From contig NZ_KE383949.1 of the NCBI RefSeq assembly GCF_000422905.1, forward strand, positions 124,001-188,000: a stretch of 64,000 nt of DNA, given 5' to 3'. Below the pieces are notes generated by a model. That model ran no database searches and was not told where the DNA came from. It saw only the letters and a list, made by a program, of their open reading frames with translations. The DNA is from Paenibacillus alginolyticus DSM 5050 = NBRC 15375 (GTDB taxonomy: Bacteria; Bacillota; Bacilli; Paenibacillales; NBRC-103111). The first letter of the stretch is position 1, and the number at the start of each line of letters is the position of its first letter. Both the position numbers and the translations under genes were made by a program. Shown here one piece after another: positions 1 to 8,193 of this stretch.

Positions 1-1
1 C

Positions 2-199
2 AGACACAATGGTGAGCTGCTGACACCTGACCACGGGGCCCCGGTTCGCATGGTCGTGCCGCATCTTTACTTCTGGAAAAGCGCGAAGTGGCTGCGCGGC
101 ATCGAGTTTATGCCGAAGGATAAGCCGGGCTTTTGGGAGCGGAATGGGTACCATATGTACGGCGATCCCTTCAAGGAGCAGCGATACGATTTCGATTAA
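2..199 (+). CDS. Sulfite oxidase-like molybdopterin oxidoreductase, C-terminal fragment
   Basis: The reading frame is open from the left edge and ends at TAA 197-199, so only the last 65 residues are present. They read ...PDHGAPVRMVVPHLYFWKS, then a WLRGIEFM stretch, then GFWERNGYHMYGDPFKEQRY. The order of PxHGxPxRxxVP, Y-WKSAKW and GFWExxGYHxxxDPxxEQRY is typical of the C-terminus of the COG2041 sulfite-oxidase-like family (molybdopterin-binding oxidoreductases). The family call is from memory of these motifs. The catalytic cysteine region lies outside the window. A strong terminator follows directly. Confidence 0.8.
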   Translation, partial: RHNGELLTPDHGAPVRMVVPHLYFWKSAKWLRGIEFMPKDKPGFWERNGYHMYGDPFKEQRYDFD

Positions 200-218
200 A
201 TACTTAATGGCTATGGGG

Positions 219-256
219 CTGTCTTAAAAGTCAATTGACTTTGAGACAGCTTTTTG
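219..256 (+). terminator. Rho-independent terminator of the oxidoreductase gene
   Basis: GCTGTCT at 219-225 pairs with AGACAGC at 244-250, and the internal AAAGTCAATTGACTTT extends the stem almost to a perfect palindrome. A run of five T follows at once, with a second T run after it. This is a canonical intrinsic terminator 20 nt after the stop codon. Confidence 0.85.
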
Positions 257-324
257 TGTTTTTTTGTGTTAGGGGAGAAGGCGAAGCTACTCCATCTACC
301 GCAAAATCGCCTATATTGGGCTCA

Positions 325-399
325 ATTGTTGTACATGATGCAACAATGAAGGGAGAGAGGCGGGATTTGGGCAGCAATTGTTGCACATTCTACAACAAC
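325..399. repeat. Two copies of an intergenic TTGTTG-N9-CAACAA palindrome
   Basis: Copy 1 (325-347) has arms ATTGTTG and CAACAAT around TACATGATG. Copy 2 (377-399) has arms ATTGTTG and CAACAAC around a 9-nt centre. They sit 52 bp apart in an otherwise gene-free 370-bp stretch between the oxidoreductase terminator and the hybrid kinase promoter. A further partial CTGCAACATC occurs at about 425. Arm length and centre length are conserved, so the repeat is real. Function is unknown; it may be a dispersed palindromic element or an operator. No gene is seen from 257 to 559. Confidence 0.55.
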
Positions 400-559
400 A
401 TCTAACATATGGGTTCACTCATCCTGCAACATCAAGTAACGATGGATTCCAATCCCTACACTTCATTTTGTTCGGATGGTTAGCAATGCCGTGAATCGAC
501 TAAATGATCAGATTATCGCCTCGTCCCTAGAGGTGGGAGACTAGTCAAAAGTTGAGGGC

Positions 560-593
560 TTGTGAGTTTTTTGTGAGTATGAAATGATAGGAT
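560..593 (+). promoter_or_regulatory. SARP-type direct repeats and extended -10 promoter of the hybrid kinase operon
   Basis: TTGTGAG occurs at 560-566 and again at 571-577, an exact 11-bp period with a 4-bp spacer. Ten nt downstream lies an extended -10, TGA-TAGGAT, with TAGGAT at 588-593. SARP/BTAD regulators of actinobacteria are known to bind heptameric direct repeats with 4-bp spacers close to the -10. The response regulator encoded in this operon carries such a C-terminus, and the same geometry recurs at 4956-4989. Binding by that regulator is inferred. Confidence 0.65.
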
Positions 594-638
594 CAATTGC
601 ATGACTTTGCATGCATGACAGGGAAAGAGGACACTATC

Positions 639-3600
639 GTGAATAATTTTCGCCAGTTTATTGGCATTGGCATCATTCTATCTCTCTCAATCCTATTATT
701 TATAGCTATTTATTCGCATACAGTACCAAATAGGGATTCACAGCTTGCCAAGCAGGGAGTGCTGGATTTAAGGGGTTGGGATTTTCACAAGCAAGGGCTG
801 GTTGCTCTCGACGGCGAGTGGGAGTTTTATGAGGGGAAGCTGCTCGAACCTGCTGATTTTAGCGAGGCTGTGCGGAGCGATGCTACTTATCTATTTGTCC
901 CAGGCACATGGGAAGGTAAAAAGAAAGATGGCGGCATGAGCAGAAAAGGCTTTGGAACTTATCGGCTTAAAGTGCTGGTAGATAATAACGATGATATCTA
1001 TGGTTTAAAAGTAAGAAGTGTTCGTATGTCTCACAGCTTGTATATCGATGGCAAATTAGAGGGCGGGAGCGGAAGTCCGGCCATTGTCAAAGAAGCGAAC
1101 ATTTCCGGCAATACGCCGTACAGCACTTTTTTTCATGCGCAAGGCAAAGAAATCGAGATCATTATCCAAGTGGCCAATTATGAATTTACCAACGGCGGTA
1201 TAATCAACTCCATCCAGTTCGGATGGCATGGAGATATTACGAAGCTGAATAGCTTATTGATCGGCAGTGATCTGGCTTACGCGCTCATTTTTGTCATGTT
1301 TGGCGCCTATCATCTCAGTCTCTATGTTTTGCGTAACAGAGAAAAGACGTACTTGTACAGCGGGATGTATTTGTTTTCCCTTGCGCTCATTCAATTGCTG
1401 TTTGGCGAGAAATTGCTTCAAAGGCTCATACCGGAAATACCTTTTTATGTTGTCTATAAATCGCTGGATCTAAGCGAATTTCTTAGTTCTGTGCTAAGTA
1501 TTCTATTCTTCAGTTCCATGGACGGCAGACTGATCTCGCATCGAATGAAGATTGCTTTAATTTCTCCGAATGTCGTTTACATAGCGGCGATTCTCGTGCT
1601 TCCCTATTCGCTTTATAATGAAGTGAGAGGTATATTTTTTCTTTACATGGCGCTGGTCCCTCTTTATTTGCTTGGCAGAATGATTTATTTATTCGGAACT
1701 AGCCCGAAGGGAACATCGGAACGAAAAGAGCTTTTGCTTTTCATCGGCGTCATCATTTCATTGTTGATTTTTTTGGTCGACGGGACTCTTTATGCGGAAA
1801 ATATGATATCGACGGATTTACGAGGAAAAGCTGCCGTGATCGGTTTCATATCTTTAATGAATCTTTTACTAGCTGCCCGTTTAACGACGGCCTATACAAA
1901 GACGGAAACACTGACGCATCAATTGACGATTTCCAATCAACTGAAGGACGAGTTCTTAATGCACACGTCGCATGAAGTCAAGACACCGCTGCACGGCATT
2001 ATGAACATCACCTCGTACCTGCTGGATGATGATGAGCGGAATTTATCCGCCAAGCAAAAGCAAAATCTATGGCTGATCAAGGATACCTCGGTGAAGCTAT
2101 CGATGCTGATGCGCGATTTAATTGATGTTACGAGGCTTAAGCAAGGTGAGCTGCGTATGCATATGACGGTCGTCGATATGAGATCAGTGACTCAAATTGT
2201 GTTTGACGTCTTGCATTTCGAGCTGGCGGGCAAAGAGGTCATGCTGGAGAATCAGGTTCCTCCGAACGTATGGGTGCATGCCGACGAGAGCCGCTTGCGG
2301 CAATTGTTGTACAACCTGATCCATAATGCGATTAAGCATACCGAAAAAGGGACTATTACCGTCACGTCTGTCGTAGTCGGAGACATGATCCGCATATCCG
2401 TCACCGATACGGGCATTGGTATTGTTGAGGAACGGCGATCGAACATTTTTGAATATTTTGAGCAGCTCGATCAGGTTCTGCCGGATGACGGCTACACGGG
2501 AATGGGCGTGGGCTTGTATATTAGCCGTAAATTGATCGAACGAATGGAAGGGCAAATTTGGGTTGACTGGTCTGAGGTGAATGTCGGCACGCGTATGGTG
2601 TTTACGTTGAAGCACATGGCGAATTATACTGCTGCAGATGAGGCTGCCGCCATGAATGAAACTACGGTGCCGAGAATGTCGGAAAGTAAATCTTCATTGG
2701 ATCTTCTGGAACAACATGCACATACGATTCTTATCGTGGACGACGAGGCTTCCAACATCCATACGCTGCTGAATATTTTGAAAAGACACAGGTATAACGT
2801 GATTACAGCCTTCTCGGCCAAAGAAGCTTTGGTCAAAATCAAGGCTTATGCACAGATCGACCTCGTCATTCTGGATGTCATGATGCCTGATATATCGGGG
2901 ATCGAGCTTTGCCGCATGCTGCGATTTCATTATTCGATCCTCGATTTGCCGATATTGTTTGCAACGGTCAAGGATACTTCACAGGATATCGCAATCGGCT
3001 TCAGGGCGGGGGCGAACGATTATTTGACCAAACCGTTTGAGGCGGAGCCGCTTATTGCCCGCATTCAGACGCTGATTGCGATGAAGACGTCCATCCAAGA
3101 GGCGATTCGCAATGAGCTGGCGTTTCACCAAGCGCAGATCAAGCCCCATTTTCTGTATAATGCGCTTAGCAGCGTAATTTCATTTTGTTATACGGATGGG
3201 GAGAAAGCAGCCTATTTGCTGTCTCAATTAAGCCAGTATTTGCGTTATATTCTCGATATGGACCGCAACGATTTGTTTGTCAGTGTGAGCCGGGAGCTGG
3301 AGCTGATCGAGGCTTATGTCGAGATCGAGAAAGCCCGTTTTGGCGATCGGTTTGATTTTATATGTTACATTGACGAGAGTCTGAAGCATATGCCGATTCC
3401 TTCTTTAAGCATCCAGCCTTTTGTGGAGAACTCGATTCGTCACGGATTATTTGAAAAGGAAGGGTTCGGAACAGTTACGTTGACCATCCAGGAAGGAGAC
3501 CGTCATCTGCAAATTATCGTTCAAGACGACGGGGTCGGAATGGATGACGATCTGCTCTATGGTCTTGTCAGCGGCAAACAGGGTGTAGGCGGCATTGGCA

Positions 3601-3725
3601 TCTCGAATATTCGCAGAAGATTGGATTCGATACCCGGGGCTACGTGGAATGTTGATTCAGCATTGGGGCGGGGCACCAAGGTGACGATATATTTACCTCT
3701 GGCCGGGAGCAGTGATGAGGCATAA
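639..3725 (+). CDS. Giant hybrid sensor histidine kinase: 7TMR-DISM, HisKA kinase, receiver, LytS-type kinase
   Basis: The protein is about 1028 residues. It has one N-terminal membrane helix, an extracellular DISM-type beta-sandwich domain (about 35-200) and seven membrane helices (about 205-420). A HisKA core follows with SHEVKTPLHG (His near 445) and an ATPase with NLIHNAIKH and DTGIGI. Next is a receiver domain (ILIVDDE, phospho-Asp in LVILDVMMPD near 746, K in LTKPFE). The end is a second kinase of the His_kinase/LytS type with QIKPHFLYNAL and QPFVENSIRHG. The GTG at 639 has GGGAAAGAGG upstream. An ATG at 597 falls at the predicted transcription start and is unlikely to be used. The next gene, 27 nt downstream, is its probable partner regulator. 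Two complete kinase cores around one receiver suggest an internal phosphorelay. The ligand is unknown. Confidence 0.9.
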   Translation: MNNFRQFIGIGIILSLSILLFIAIYSHTVPNRDSQLAKQGVLDLRGWDFHKQGLVALDGEWEFYEGKLLEPADFSEAVRSDATYLFVPGTWEGKKKDGGMSRKGFGTYRLKVLVDNNDDIYGLKVRSVRMSHSLYIDGKLEGGSGSPAIVKEANISGNTPYSTFFHAQGKEIEIIIQVANYEFTNGGIINSIQFGWHGDITKLNSLLIGSDLAYALIFVMFGAYHLSLYVLRNREKTYLYSGMYLFSLALIQLLFGEKLLQRLIPEIPFYVVYKSLDLSEFLSSVLSILFFSSMDGRLISHRMKIALISPNVVYIAAILVLPYSLYNEVRGIFFLYMALVPLYLLGRMIYLFGTSPKGTSERKELLLFIGVIISLLIFLVDGTLYAENMISTDLRGKAAVIGFISLMNLLLAARLTTAYTKTETLTHQLTISNQLKDEFLMHTSHEVKTPLHGIMNITSYLLDDDERNLSAKQKQNLWLIKDTSVKLSMLMRDLIDVTRLKQGELRMHMTVVDMRSVTQIVFDVLHFELAGKEVMLENQVPPNVWVHADESRLRQLLYNLIHNAIKHTEKGTITVTSVVVGDMIRISVTDTGIGIVEERRSNIFEYFEQLDQVLPDDGYTGMGVGLYISRKLIERMEGQIWVDWSEVNVGTRMVFTLKHMANYTAADEAAAMNETTVPRMSESKSSLDLLEQHAHTILIVDDEASNIHTLLNILKRHRYNVITAFSAKEALVKIKAYAQIDLVILDVMMPDISGIELCRMLRFHYSILDLPILFATVKDTSQDIAIGFRAGANDYLTKPFEAEPLIARIQTLIAMKTSIQEAIRNELAFHQAQIKPHFLYNALSSVISFCYTDGEKAAYLLSQLSQYLRYILDMDRNDLFVSVSRELELIEAYVEIEKARFGDRFDFICYIDESLKHMPIPSLSIQPFVENSIRHGLFEKEGFGTVTLTIQEGDRHLQIIVQDDGVGMDDDLLYGLVSGKQGVGGIGISNIRRRLDSIPGATWNVDSALGRGTKVTIYLPLAGSSDEA

Positions 3726-3752
3726 TCATAGACAAGAAAGGAGGAGGGGCAA

Positions 3753-4883
3753 TTGTTTAGGGTTGTGATTGTAGAAGATGAGAAGCCGATTCTCGAATTG
3801 ATGAAAGTCATTATTGGGCGAAATCCGCATTGCACGATTGTGGGCACTTTCAGCAATCCGCTGGAGGCTGTATCCAGTTTGCCCGAACTCCGGCCGGATA
3901 TTGCGTTCCTGGATGTGGAAATGCCCAGAATGAACGGGCTTGAGCTGGCAATGAAATTAAACGAGCGGCAGGGCCATACGAAAATTGTATTTACAACAGC
4001 TTACAAAGAGTACGCCTTGGAAGCTTTCCAAGTCTATGCCTTTGATTATATTTTAAAGCCAGTAACACCGGCGTCTATTGAGCGGATAACGAATCGCCTC
4101 CTGAAATTGATGCGTCCGGCCGATCAGACGGAGCAGATGGAGCAGCAAATTCGCCATGCATCGATTCGATGCTTTGGCGGATTCGAAGTCAAGAACCCGG
4201 ACGGCGTGCTGGTTCACTGGCCTACGCGGAAGACGGAGGAACTGTTCGCATTTTTCCTATGCCATCCGCGACAGAATGTTAGCAAGTGGCATCTGGCCGA
4301 TATTTTATGGCCGGATATGTTGGAGGACAGGGCTTCGCACAATCTTCACAATACGATTTACCGGCTGAAGAAGCTGATGAAAGAACAAGAAATCGGCATG
4401 GACATCGTCAAAACGAATGAAGGCTACATGCTGGATACGCAGGATGTGCGGTACGACCTACTGGAATTTCAGAGCTGCGAGGCGGTGCAAGCGGACGGCA
4501 AGCAGGATGTGGCGCAAGCGGATCGATTGTTTGCGATGTATCGCGGTACTCTGTTGGAGCGTAAGGATTTCTTATGGAAGTCCAAGTTAGAGGAAGGTTA
4601 TGCTAAACAATATACGGCTCTGGTTCGTGGTTTGGTGGGCCGTGATGTGGCCGCACAAGAATGGGGCAAAGCGGAACAAAAGCTGGACATGTATCTCTCC
4701 ATCGTTCCCTTGAATGAGGAAATGAATCAATTGTTAATGGATGTGTATGCAAGCAGCGGCAGGAGAGAACGAATCGTTAAGCATTATGCAAGTTTTGAAG
4801 AGCTGTACCGGAGAGAGCTTGGGATTGAGCCGCCGAAGGAAATGAGTGCCAAAGCGGCGGCTTATGTGGAAACAGGCAACTAA
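3753..4883 (+). CDS. Response regulator with SARP-like DNA-binding and BTAD output domain
   Basis: The protein has 376 residues. Residues 1-120 are a receiver (VVIVEDE, phospho-Asp in IAFLDVEMP near 53, T in FTTAY, K in YILKPV). From about 140 there is an OmpR-like winged helix (SIRCFGGFEV..., TRKTEELFAFF, LADILWPD, NTIYRLKKLM), followed by a helical bacterial transcriptional activation domain to the C-terminus (IVPLNEEMNQLLM, ELGIEPP). This is the SARP/BTAD layout coupled to a receiver. The start is TTG at 3753 behind AAGGAGGAGG. It probably receives phosphate from the preceding hybrid kinase and binds the TTGTGAG repeats at 560 and 4956; both are inferred. A terminator follows. Confidence 0.88.
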   Translation: MFRVVIVEDEKPILELMKVIIGRNPHCTIVGTFSNPLEAVSSLPELRPDIAFLDVEMPRMNGLELAMKLNERQGHTKIVFTTAYKEYALEAFQVYAFDYILKPVTPASIERITNRLLKLMRPADQTEQMEQQIRHASIRCFGGFEVKNPDGVLVHWPTRKTEELFAFFLCHPRQNVSKWHLADILWPDMLEDRASHNLHNTIYRLKKLMKEQEIGMDIVKTNEGYMLDTQDVRYDLLEFQSCEAVQADGKQDVAQADRLFAMYRGTLLERKDFLWKSKLEEGYAKQYTALVRGLVGRDVAAQEWGKAEQKLDMYLSIVPLNEEMNQLLMDVYASSGRRERIVKHYASFEELYRRELGIEPPKEMSAKAAAYVETGN

Positions 4884-4893
4884 AGTGAATTTA

Positions 4894-4927
4894 ACAAGGC
4901 AGGGAGAAGATCTCCTTGTCTTTTTTT
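4894..4927 (+). terminator. Terminator of the kinase/SARP-type regulator operon
   Basis: CAAGGCAGGGAGA-AGA-TCTCCTTG folds into a stem with a small internal bulge and is followed by a run of seven T from 4921. It lies 10 nt after the regulator stop codon. Confidence 0.8.
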
Positions 4928-4955
4928 GTCTTTTTTTAGTCTTGTAATTGATCGT

Positions 4956-4989
4956 TTGTGAGAATCTTGTGAGAAGCGTCTGGTAACAT
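4956..4989 (+). promoter_or_regulatory. SARP-type direct repeats and extended -10 promoter of the secreted Ig-like protein gene
   Basis: TTGTGAG is present at 4956-4962 and 4967-4973, again with an 11-bp period. Exactly 10 nt after the second copy comes an extended -10, TGG-TAACAT (TAACAT at 4984-4989). Repeat sequence, repeat period and distance to the -10 all match the site at 560-593, so both genes probably answer to the same activator. Confidence 0.65.
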
Positions 4990-5094
4990 GCAAGAATAGT
5001 GAGTATTTTGTCATATTTTGGGTGGTGTAATGGGTAAATAGAACTATTTTCTGTAATTGATTAGCACTAATCCATTTGCAAGGAGGAAAACACG

Positions 5095-7014
5095 TTGAGA
5101 CAGAAACGGATGAGAAGAAAGAAAGACAAGATGAAGAAGAAATATTCTTACATGGTCGCGATGCTGGCCGTGATGGGCATTCATGCGGCTGTGGCGAACA
5201 AGGCTGAGGCCAAAGCGCCTTGGGCGGATGATAATTTTCTTCAATATGTGAATTACAGCAGCTCGGATTCAAAGGTAACGACGAAAAGAGATTACACATA
5301 TGATGAAAAAAATCTGCAAACGAATCTGCAGTATAAACCCAAATTCTCCAACAATCTGGCGCTATGGCCCGGCTCCGGCGACGATGGATGGGCACTCGGA
5401 GGCGTCGTATCCGCTTCGGATTTGCCATATCCCTTGTCGGATATTGCCAAGCTGAAGCACTTGAAATATAGAGTAACGATGAATACAAGAATTGATGATA
5501 ACGATCATATGATTCTGATGACAAATGGAACCGTACTCGAACGGGATAAAGATAGCGGCGATGCTGGTATGGCCAAAGTTTATACCATGACGTCGCAGGA
5601 AACGGATTTTATTCCGGATAGGAATGTCATTCAATTTGTATTAGATGACGTGAATACCCCGCTAAGCAGAATTGAGAGCATTCACATGTCCGTTTTTGAT
5701 ACGGAAGGGCCTCGATTACAAAATATCACCTTACCGAACGCCGGAAACGGTAAGTTCCATTTGGGCCAGTCGCTTGATATTGTTCTTCATTTCGAGGAGC
5801 CTGTGAATATTGACGCTTCCTTCGAATTACCGATGAATACACGCAAGAAGGCCAAATATGTTTCAGGCGACGGGACAAAAGACATTACCTTCCGTTATAC
5901 GGTCGAAGCCGATGATATGACACGCAGCGACATTGGCAAGCAGCCTTATAATCAAGGCAAATACTTGGGCATTGGAACTAGAACGCCAAGTGAGTGGGAT
6001 GCAAACCAAGGAGGGGACGATAAAATTGGAGGCTTGCTGCCGCCAAACGTAAAGGACCTTTCGGACAATCCGATGGAGAGCAGTACATCCGGGAATCCCT
6101 ACAATTGGAAAAGTAATTACGACGTGAATTATAACCAATCCCCAGGCGGCGCCAGCTACTTCAACCAGCTGGACAGTCTCAAACTGCAGGTCGACGGTAT
6201 TGTGCCGATCATCAATAAAGTGGATGTCGCCACATCGACCGGAACCAAATATTTGAAAGCCGGCGATAAGCTTACAATTAAGCTGCAGTTGGACGATGTA
6301 GTCACCGGGACTAATGGCTACATTCAGTTCAACAACGGTAAGAAGGCCCTGTATAAATCCGGCAGCGGCACGAAAGAGGTTACTTACGAATACGTGGTAC
6401 AGCCGGGCGATGAAGGAAATGAATTAGCCTATACCAATTTCATCGGCAATTTGGGAATAACGGATGACTTCGGCAATACGCCTATGGTGCAGAATGGCTA
6501 CAATCCTCCGCTCGCTCTAGCGTCGGGTGAAGCGATCTGCGTCGATGCTGTGCTCCCTACAGTTGAGTTTATCCCGGACACCGACGGTACTTATGAGCGA
6601 CAACATTCGGTCAAGTTGAATGTCGTTGAAAAAGGCTCCGGCCTGAAAGGCGATGTGCTTCAGTATGCTTGGGTGCAATCTCCTGATCAAAGCAGCGTTA
6701 TTTGGGTGACCTATGGCATAATGGATGGCAAAATGCCTGCCGTTTCCAAAGACAAAGTGAACGGAGACTGGTATGTGACCGTCCTGATGCAGGACCGGGC
6801 CGGCAATATCAATCGGATCACGAGTCCGGCGATCAAGTTTGATAACATTTTACCGAGTTTATCGATTACGCCTAACGGTATGGATAAGTATCTCGGTGCG
6901 CTAACGCCGACAGTGGATGTAACCGATGAGCACGCAGGCGTGGACGATGCGCGATTGGAGTATCAATGGGTGTATCGAGACGATGAGGTCAGCGAAGCCA
7001 ATTGGTTAGAATAA
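5095..7014 (+). CDS. Secreted Ig-like surface protein, apparently truncated at the C-terminus
   Basis: The gene starts with TTG at 5095 behind AAGGAGG. A basic N-terminus (KKDKMKKK), a hydrophobic stretch and an AEA-KA cleavage site form a Sec signal peptide of about 40 residues. The 639-residue product contains beta-rich repeats with phrases such as YVSGDGTKDITFRYTV and YKSGSGTKEVTYEYVV, and Big-like segments ending in RAGN. The last repeat begins AGVDDARLEYQWVYRDD and stops at NWLE. The preceding repeat (YAWVQSPDQSSVIWVTYG) continues for about 40 more residues from the same point, so the frame ends mid-domain. No anchor or S-layer domain is left. Its promoter carries the SARP-type repeats, so it is the likely target of the upstream regulator. 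Ligand or role is unknown. Confidence 0.75.
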   Translation: MRQKRMRRKKDKMKKKYSYMVAMLAVMGIHAAVANKAEAKAPWADDNFLQYVNYSSSDSKVTTKRDYTYDEKNLQTNLQYKPKFSNNLALWPGSGDDGWALGGVVSASDLPYPLSDIAKLKHLKYRVTMNTRIDDNDHMILMTNGTVLERDKDSGDAGMAKVYTMTSQETDFIPDRNVIQFVLDDVNTPLSRIESIHMSVFDTEGPRLQNITLPNAGNGKFHLGQSLDIVLHFEEPVNIDASFELPMNTRKKAKYVSGDGTKDITFRYTVEADDMTRSDIGKQPYNQGKYLGIGTRTPSEWDANQGGDDKIGGLLPPNVKDLSDNPMESSTSGNPYNWKSNYDVNYNQSPGGASYFNQLDSLKLQVDGIVPIINKVDVATSTGTKYLKAGDKLTIKLQLDDVVTGTNGYIQFNNGKKALYKSGSGTKEVTYEYVVQPGDEGNELAYTNFIGNLGITDDFGNTPMVQNGYNPPLALASGEAICVDAVLPTVEFIPDTDGTYERQHSVKLNVVEKGSGLKGDVLQYAWVQSPDQSSVIWVTYGIMDGKMPAVSKDKVNGDWYVTVLMQDRAGNINRITSPAIKFDNILPSLSITPNGMDKYLGALTPTVDVTDEHAGVDDARLEYQWVYRDDEVSEANWLE

Positions 7015-7046
7015 AGGAAAAGTTTGTCTGTGAGGGGTGGATTGCA

Positions 7047-7409
7047 GTGAAAAAAAGAATATTAGTTGTAGATGATGCCGCTTTTATGAGGGCTATGTTA
7101 AAAGATATACTCGTTAACTTGAATTATGAGGTTGTGGCGGAAGGCAGAAATGGTCATGAAGCCGTACATTTGTACAAGAGATATAAACCTGATTTAGTGA
7201 CCCTGGACATCACAATGCCCGAAATGGATGGCATTGACGCACTTAAAGAAATTATACGATTCGATCACCAGGCAAAGGTGATTATGTGTTCGGCTATGGG
7301 ACAACAAAAATTGGTTGTCGATTCGATTCAGGCGGGGGCAAAAGATTTTCTCGTCAAGCCTTTTAATAAGGATAGAATTGCTACAGCAATTGAAAGCGTA
7401 AACCTCTAA
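7047..7409 (+). CDS. CheY-like single-domain response regulator
   Basis: The protein has 120 residues and is a receiver domain alone: VVDDAAFMR acidic pocket, phospho-Asp in LVTLDITMPEMDG, MCSAMGQ with the conserved Ser region, and K in FLVKPF. It resembles chemotaxis CheY rather than a transcription factor, since nothing follows the receiver. The GTG at 7047 has GAGGGG upstream; an upstream in-frame ATG at 7002 overlaps the previous gene and lacks a site. No cheA or motor gene is nearby. A chemoreceptor-like protein lies at 28472, but a link is not shown. Confidence 0.85.
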   Translation: MKKRILVVDDAAFMRAMLKDILVNLNYEVVAEGRNGHEAVHLYKRYKPDLVTLDITMPEMDGIDALKEIIRFDHQAKVIMCSAMGQQKLVVDSIQAGAKDFLVKPFNKDRIATAIESVNL

Positions 7410-7529
7410 AAATTAGAAAAGTCCGTAAATAAATTTTTTACTAGCACTCATATCTGTCTCCCTTAACCGTACAGAGACACGTACATGAATTTGAAGGTAG
7501 CACGAAACTGGCTGAACAAGGCGTCTATT

Positions 7530-7556
7530 CAGATGGATCTGGTCCATCTGTTTTGT
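7530..7556 (+). terminator. Intrinsic terminator after cheY-like gene
   Basis: CAGATGGA (7530-7537) pairs perfectly with TCCATCTG (7543-7550) across a 5-nt loop and is followed by TTTT. It lies 120 nt after the cheY-like stop and ahead of the next gene. Confidence 0.65.
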
Positions 7557-7612
7557 AGGACGCAGTGTTATGTTATATTATCCCAATAAACATAACCCAA
7601 AGGAGAATCAAG

Positions 7613-8020
7613 ATGTCAACAGAAACGGGAACTAAAGAAAATCCTTGGAAATTAAAAACACCTCCTCAAACATCGGAATATGAAATGTATAAGGACGAAA
7701 AAGATGGAAAGGCAATTATCGTTTGCACGGTAGGTAAAACTGTTTTGCATTATGACTATCGCTGCGTGGATGACTTATATGTCATGCTCAAGGAACATGG
7801 TGACTGGATGGAACTAGGCAGTGCAGATGAGCAGAAACCTGCAAAAGAAGGTACCGTTGAAGCATGGGGCCGTTCACCAGAAAATCCAGTTGGTGGCTGG
7901 TATGGCTTGAAAAAAGGTTATCGCGGCCGATTCGGCATGTATGTACCTCCACTCATGGAGGAACTAGGACTTGCTGAAGTGGAACACAATCCGAGGAACA
8001 ATCGTATGCGGGCCAAATAA
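7613..8020 (+). CDS. Conserved hypothetical protein, 135 residues
   Basis: The start is ATG 7613 behind AAAGGAG; the open frame continues upstream but without a ribosome site. The sequence is soluble and charged, with no signal peptide or membrane helix. Notable stretches are NPWKLKTPP at the N-terminus, a VGKTVLHYDYRCVDDLYVMLKEHGDW core and a Gly-rich GRSPENPVGGWYGLKKGYRGRFGMYVPP segment near the end. I do not recognise a functional family. It has its own terminator and no operon partners. Confidence 0.75.
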   Translation: MSTETGTKENPWKLKTPPQTSEYEMYKDEKDGKAIIVCTVGKTVLHYDYRCVDDLYVMLKEHGDWMELGSADEQKPAKEGTVEAWGRSPENPVGGWYGLKKGYRGRFGMYVPPLMEELGLAEVEHNPRNNRMRAK

Positions 8021-8033
8021 CAGGATTACCATT

Positions 8034-8069
8034 AAAATGGGGGACCAACACAGTTGGCACTCCATTTTA
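8034..8069. terminator. Bidirectional-looking hairpin terminator
   Basis: AAAATGGGGGACCAAC pairs with GTTGGCACTCCATTTT around a short loop with one internal mismatch region. The A-rich left flank and T-rich right flank suit termination from either side. Confidence 0.7.
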
Positions 8070-8144
8070 TTATGATTAGTATTTTATTGTATAATCACAC
8101 ATGCCGAAATGAAATATTGCAAATTAAATTCCGATAAGTTACTA

Positions 8145-8176
8145 TTACATTAGTAATTGATCAATAACTAATGTAA
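8145..8176. promoter_or_regulatory. Long palindromic operator for TetR-family regulator
   Basis: Perfect 10-bp arms TTACATTAGT (8145-8154) and ACTAATGTAA (8167-8176) flank a centre made of ATTGATCAAT with one extra A on each side. The whole 32-bp element is therefore nearly a perfect dyad. It ends 17 nt before the start codon of the TetR gene, so autorepression is likely. Related ATTGATyAAT-centred sequences precede the second TetR gene and the genes at 22.5-25 kb. Confidence 0.75.
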
Positions 8177-8193
8177 CTTTAAAGGTGGAATGA

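Noticed and set aside
597..638. ATG start of the hybrid kinase at 597
   Set aside because: It falls at the predicted transcription start just after the extended -10 (588-593) and has no ribosome site, whereas GTG 639 has GGGAAAGAGG at the right distance.
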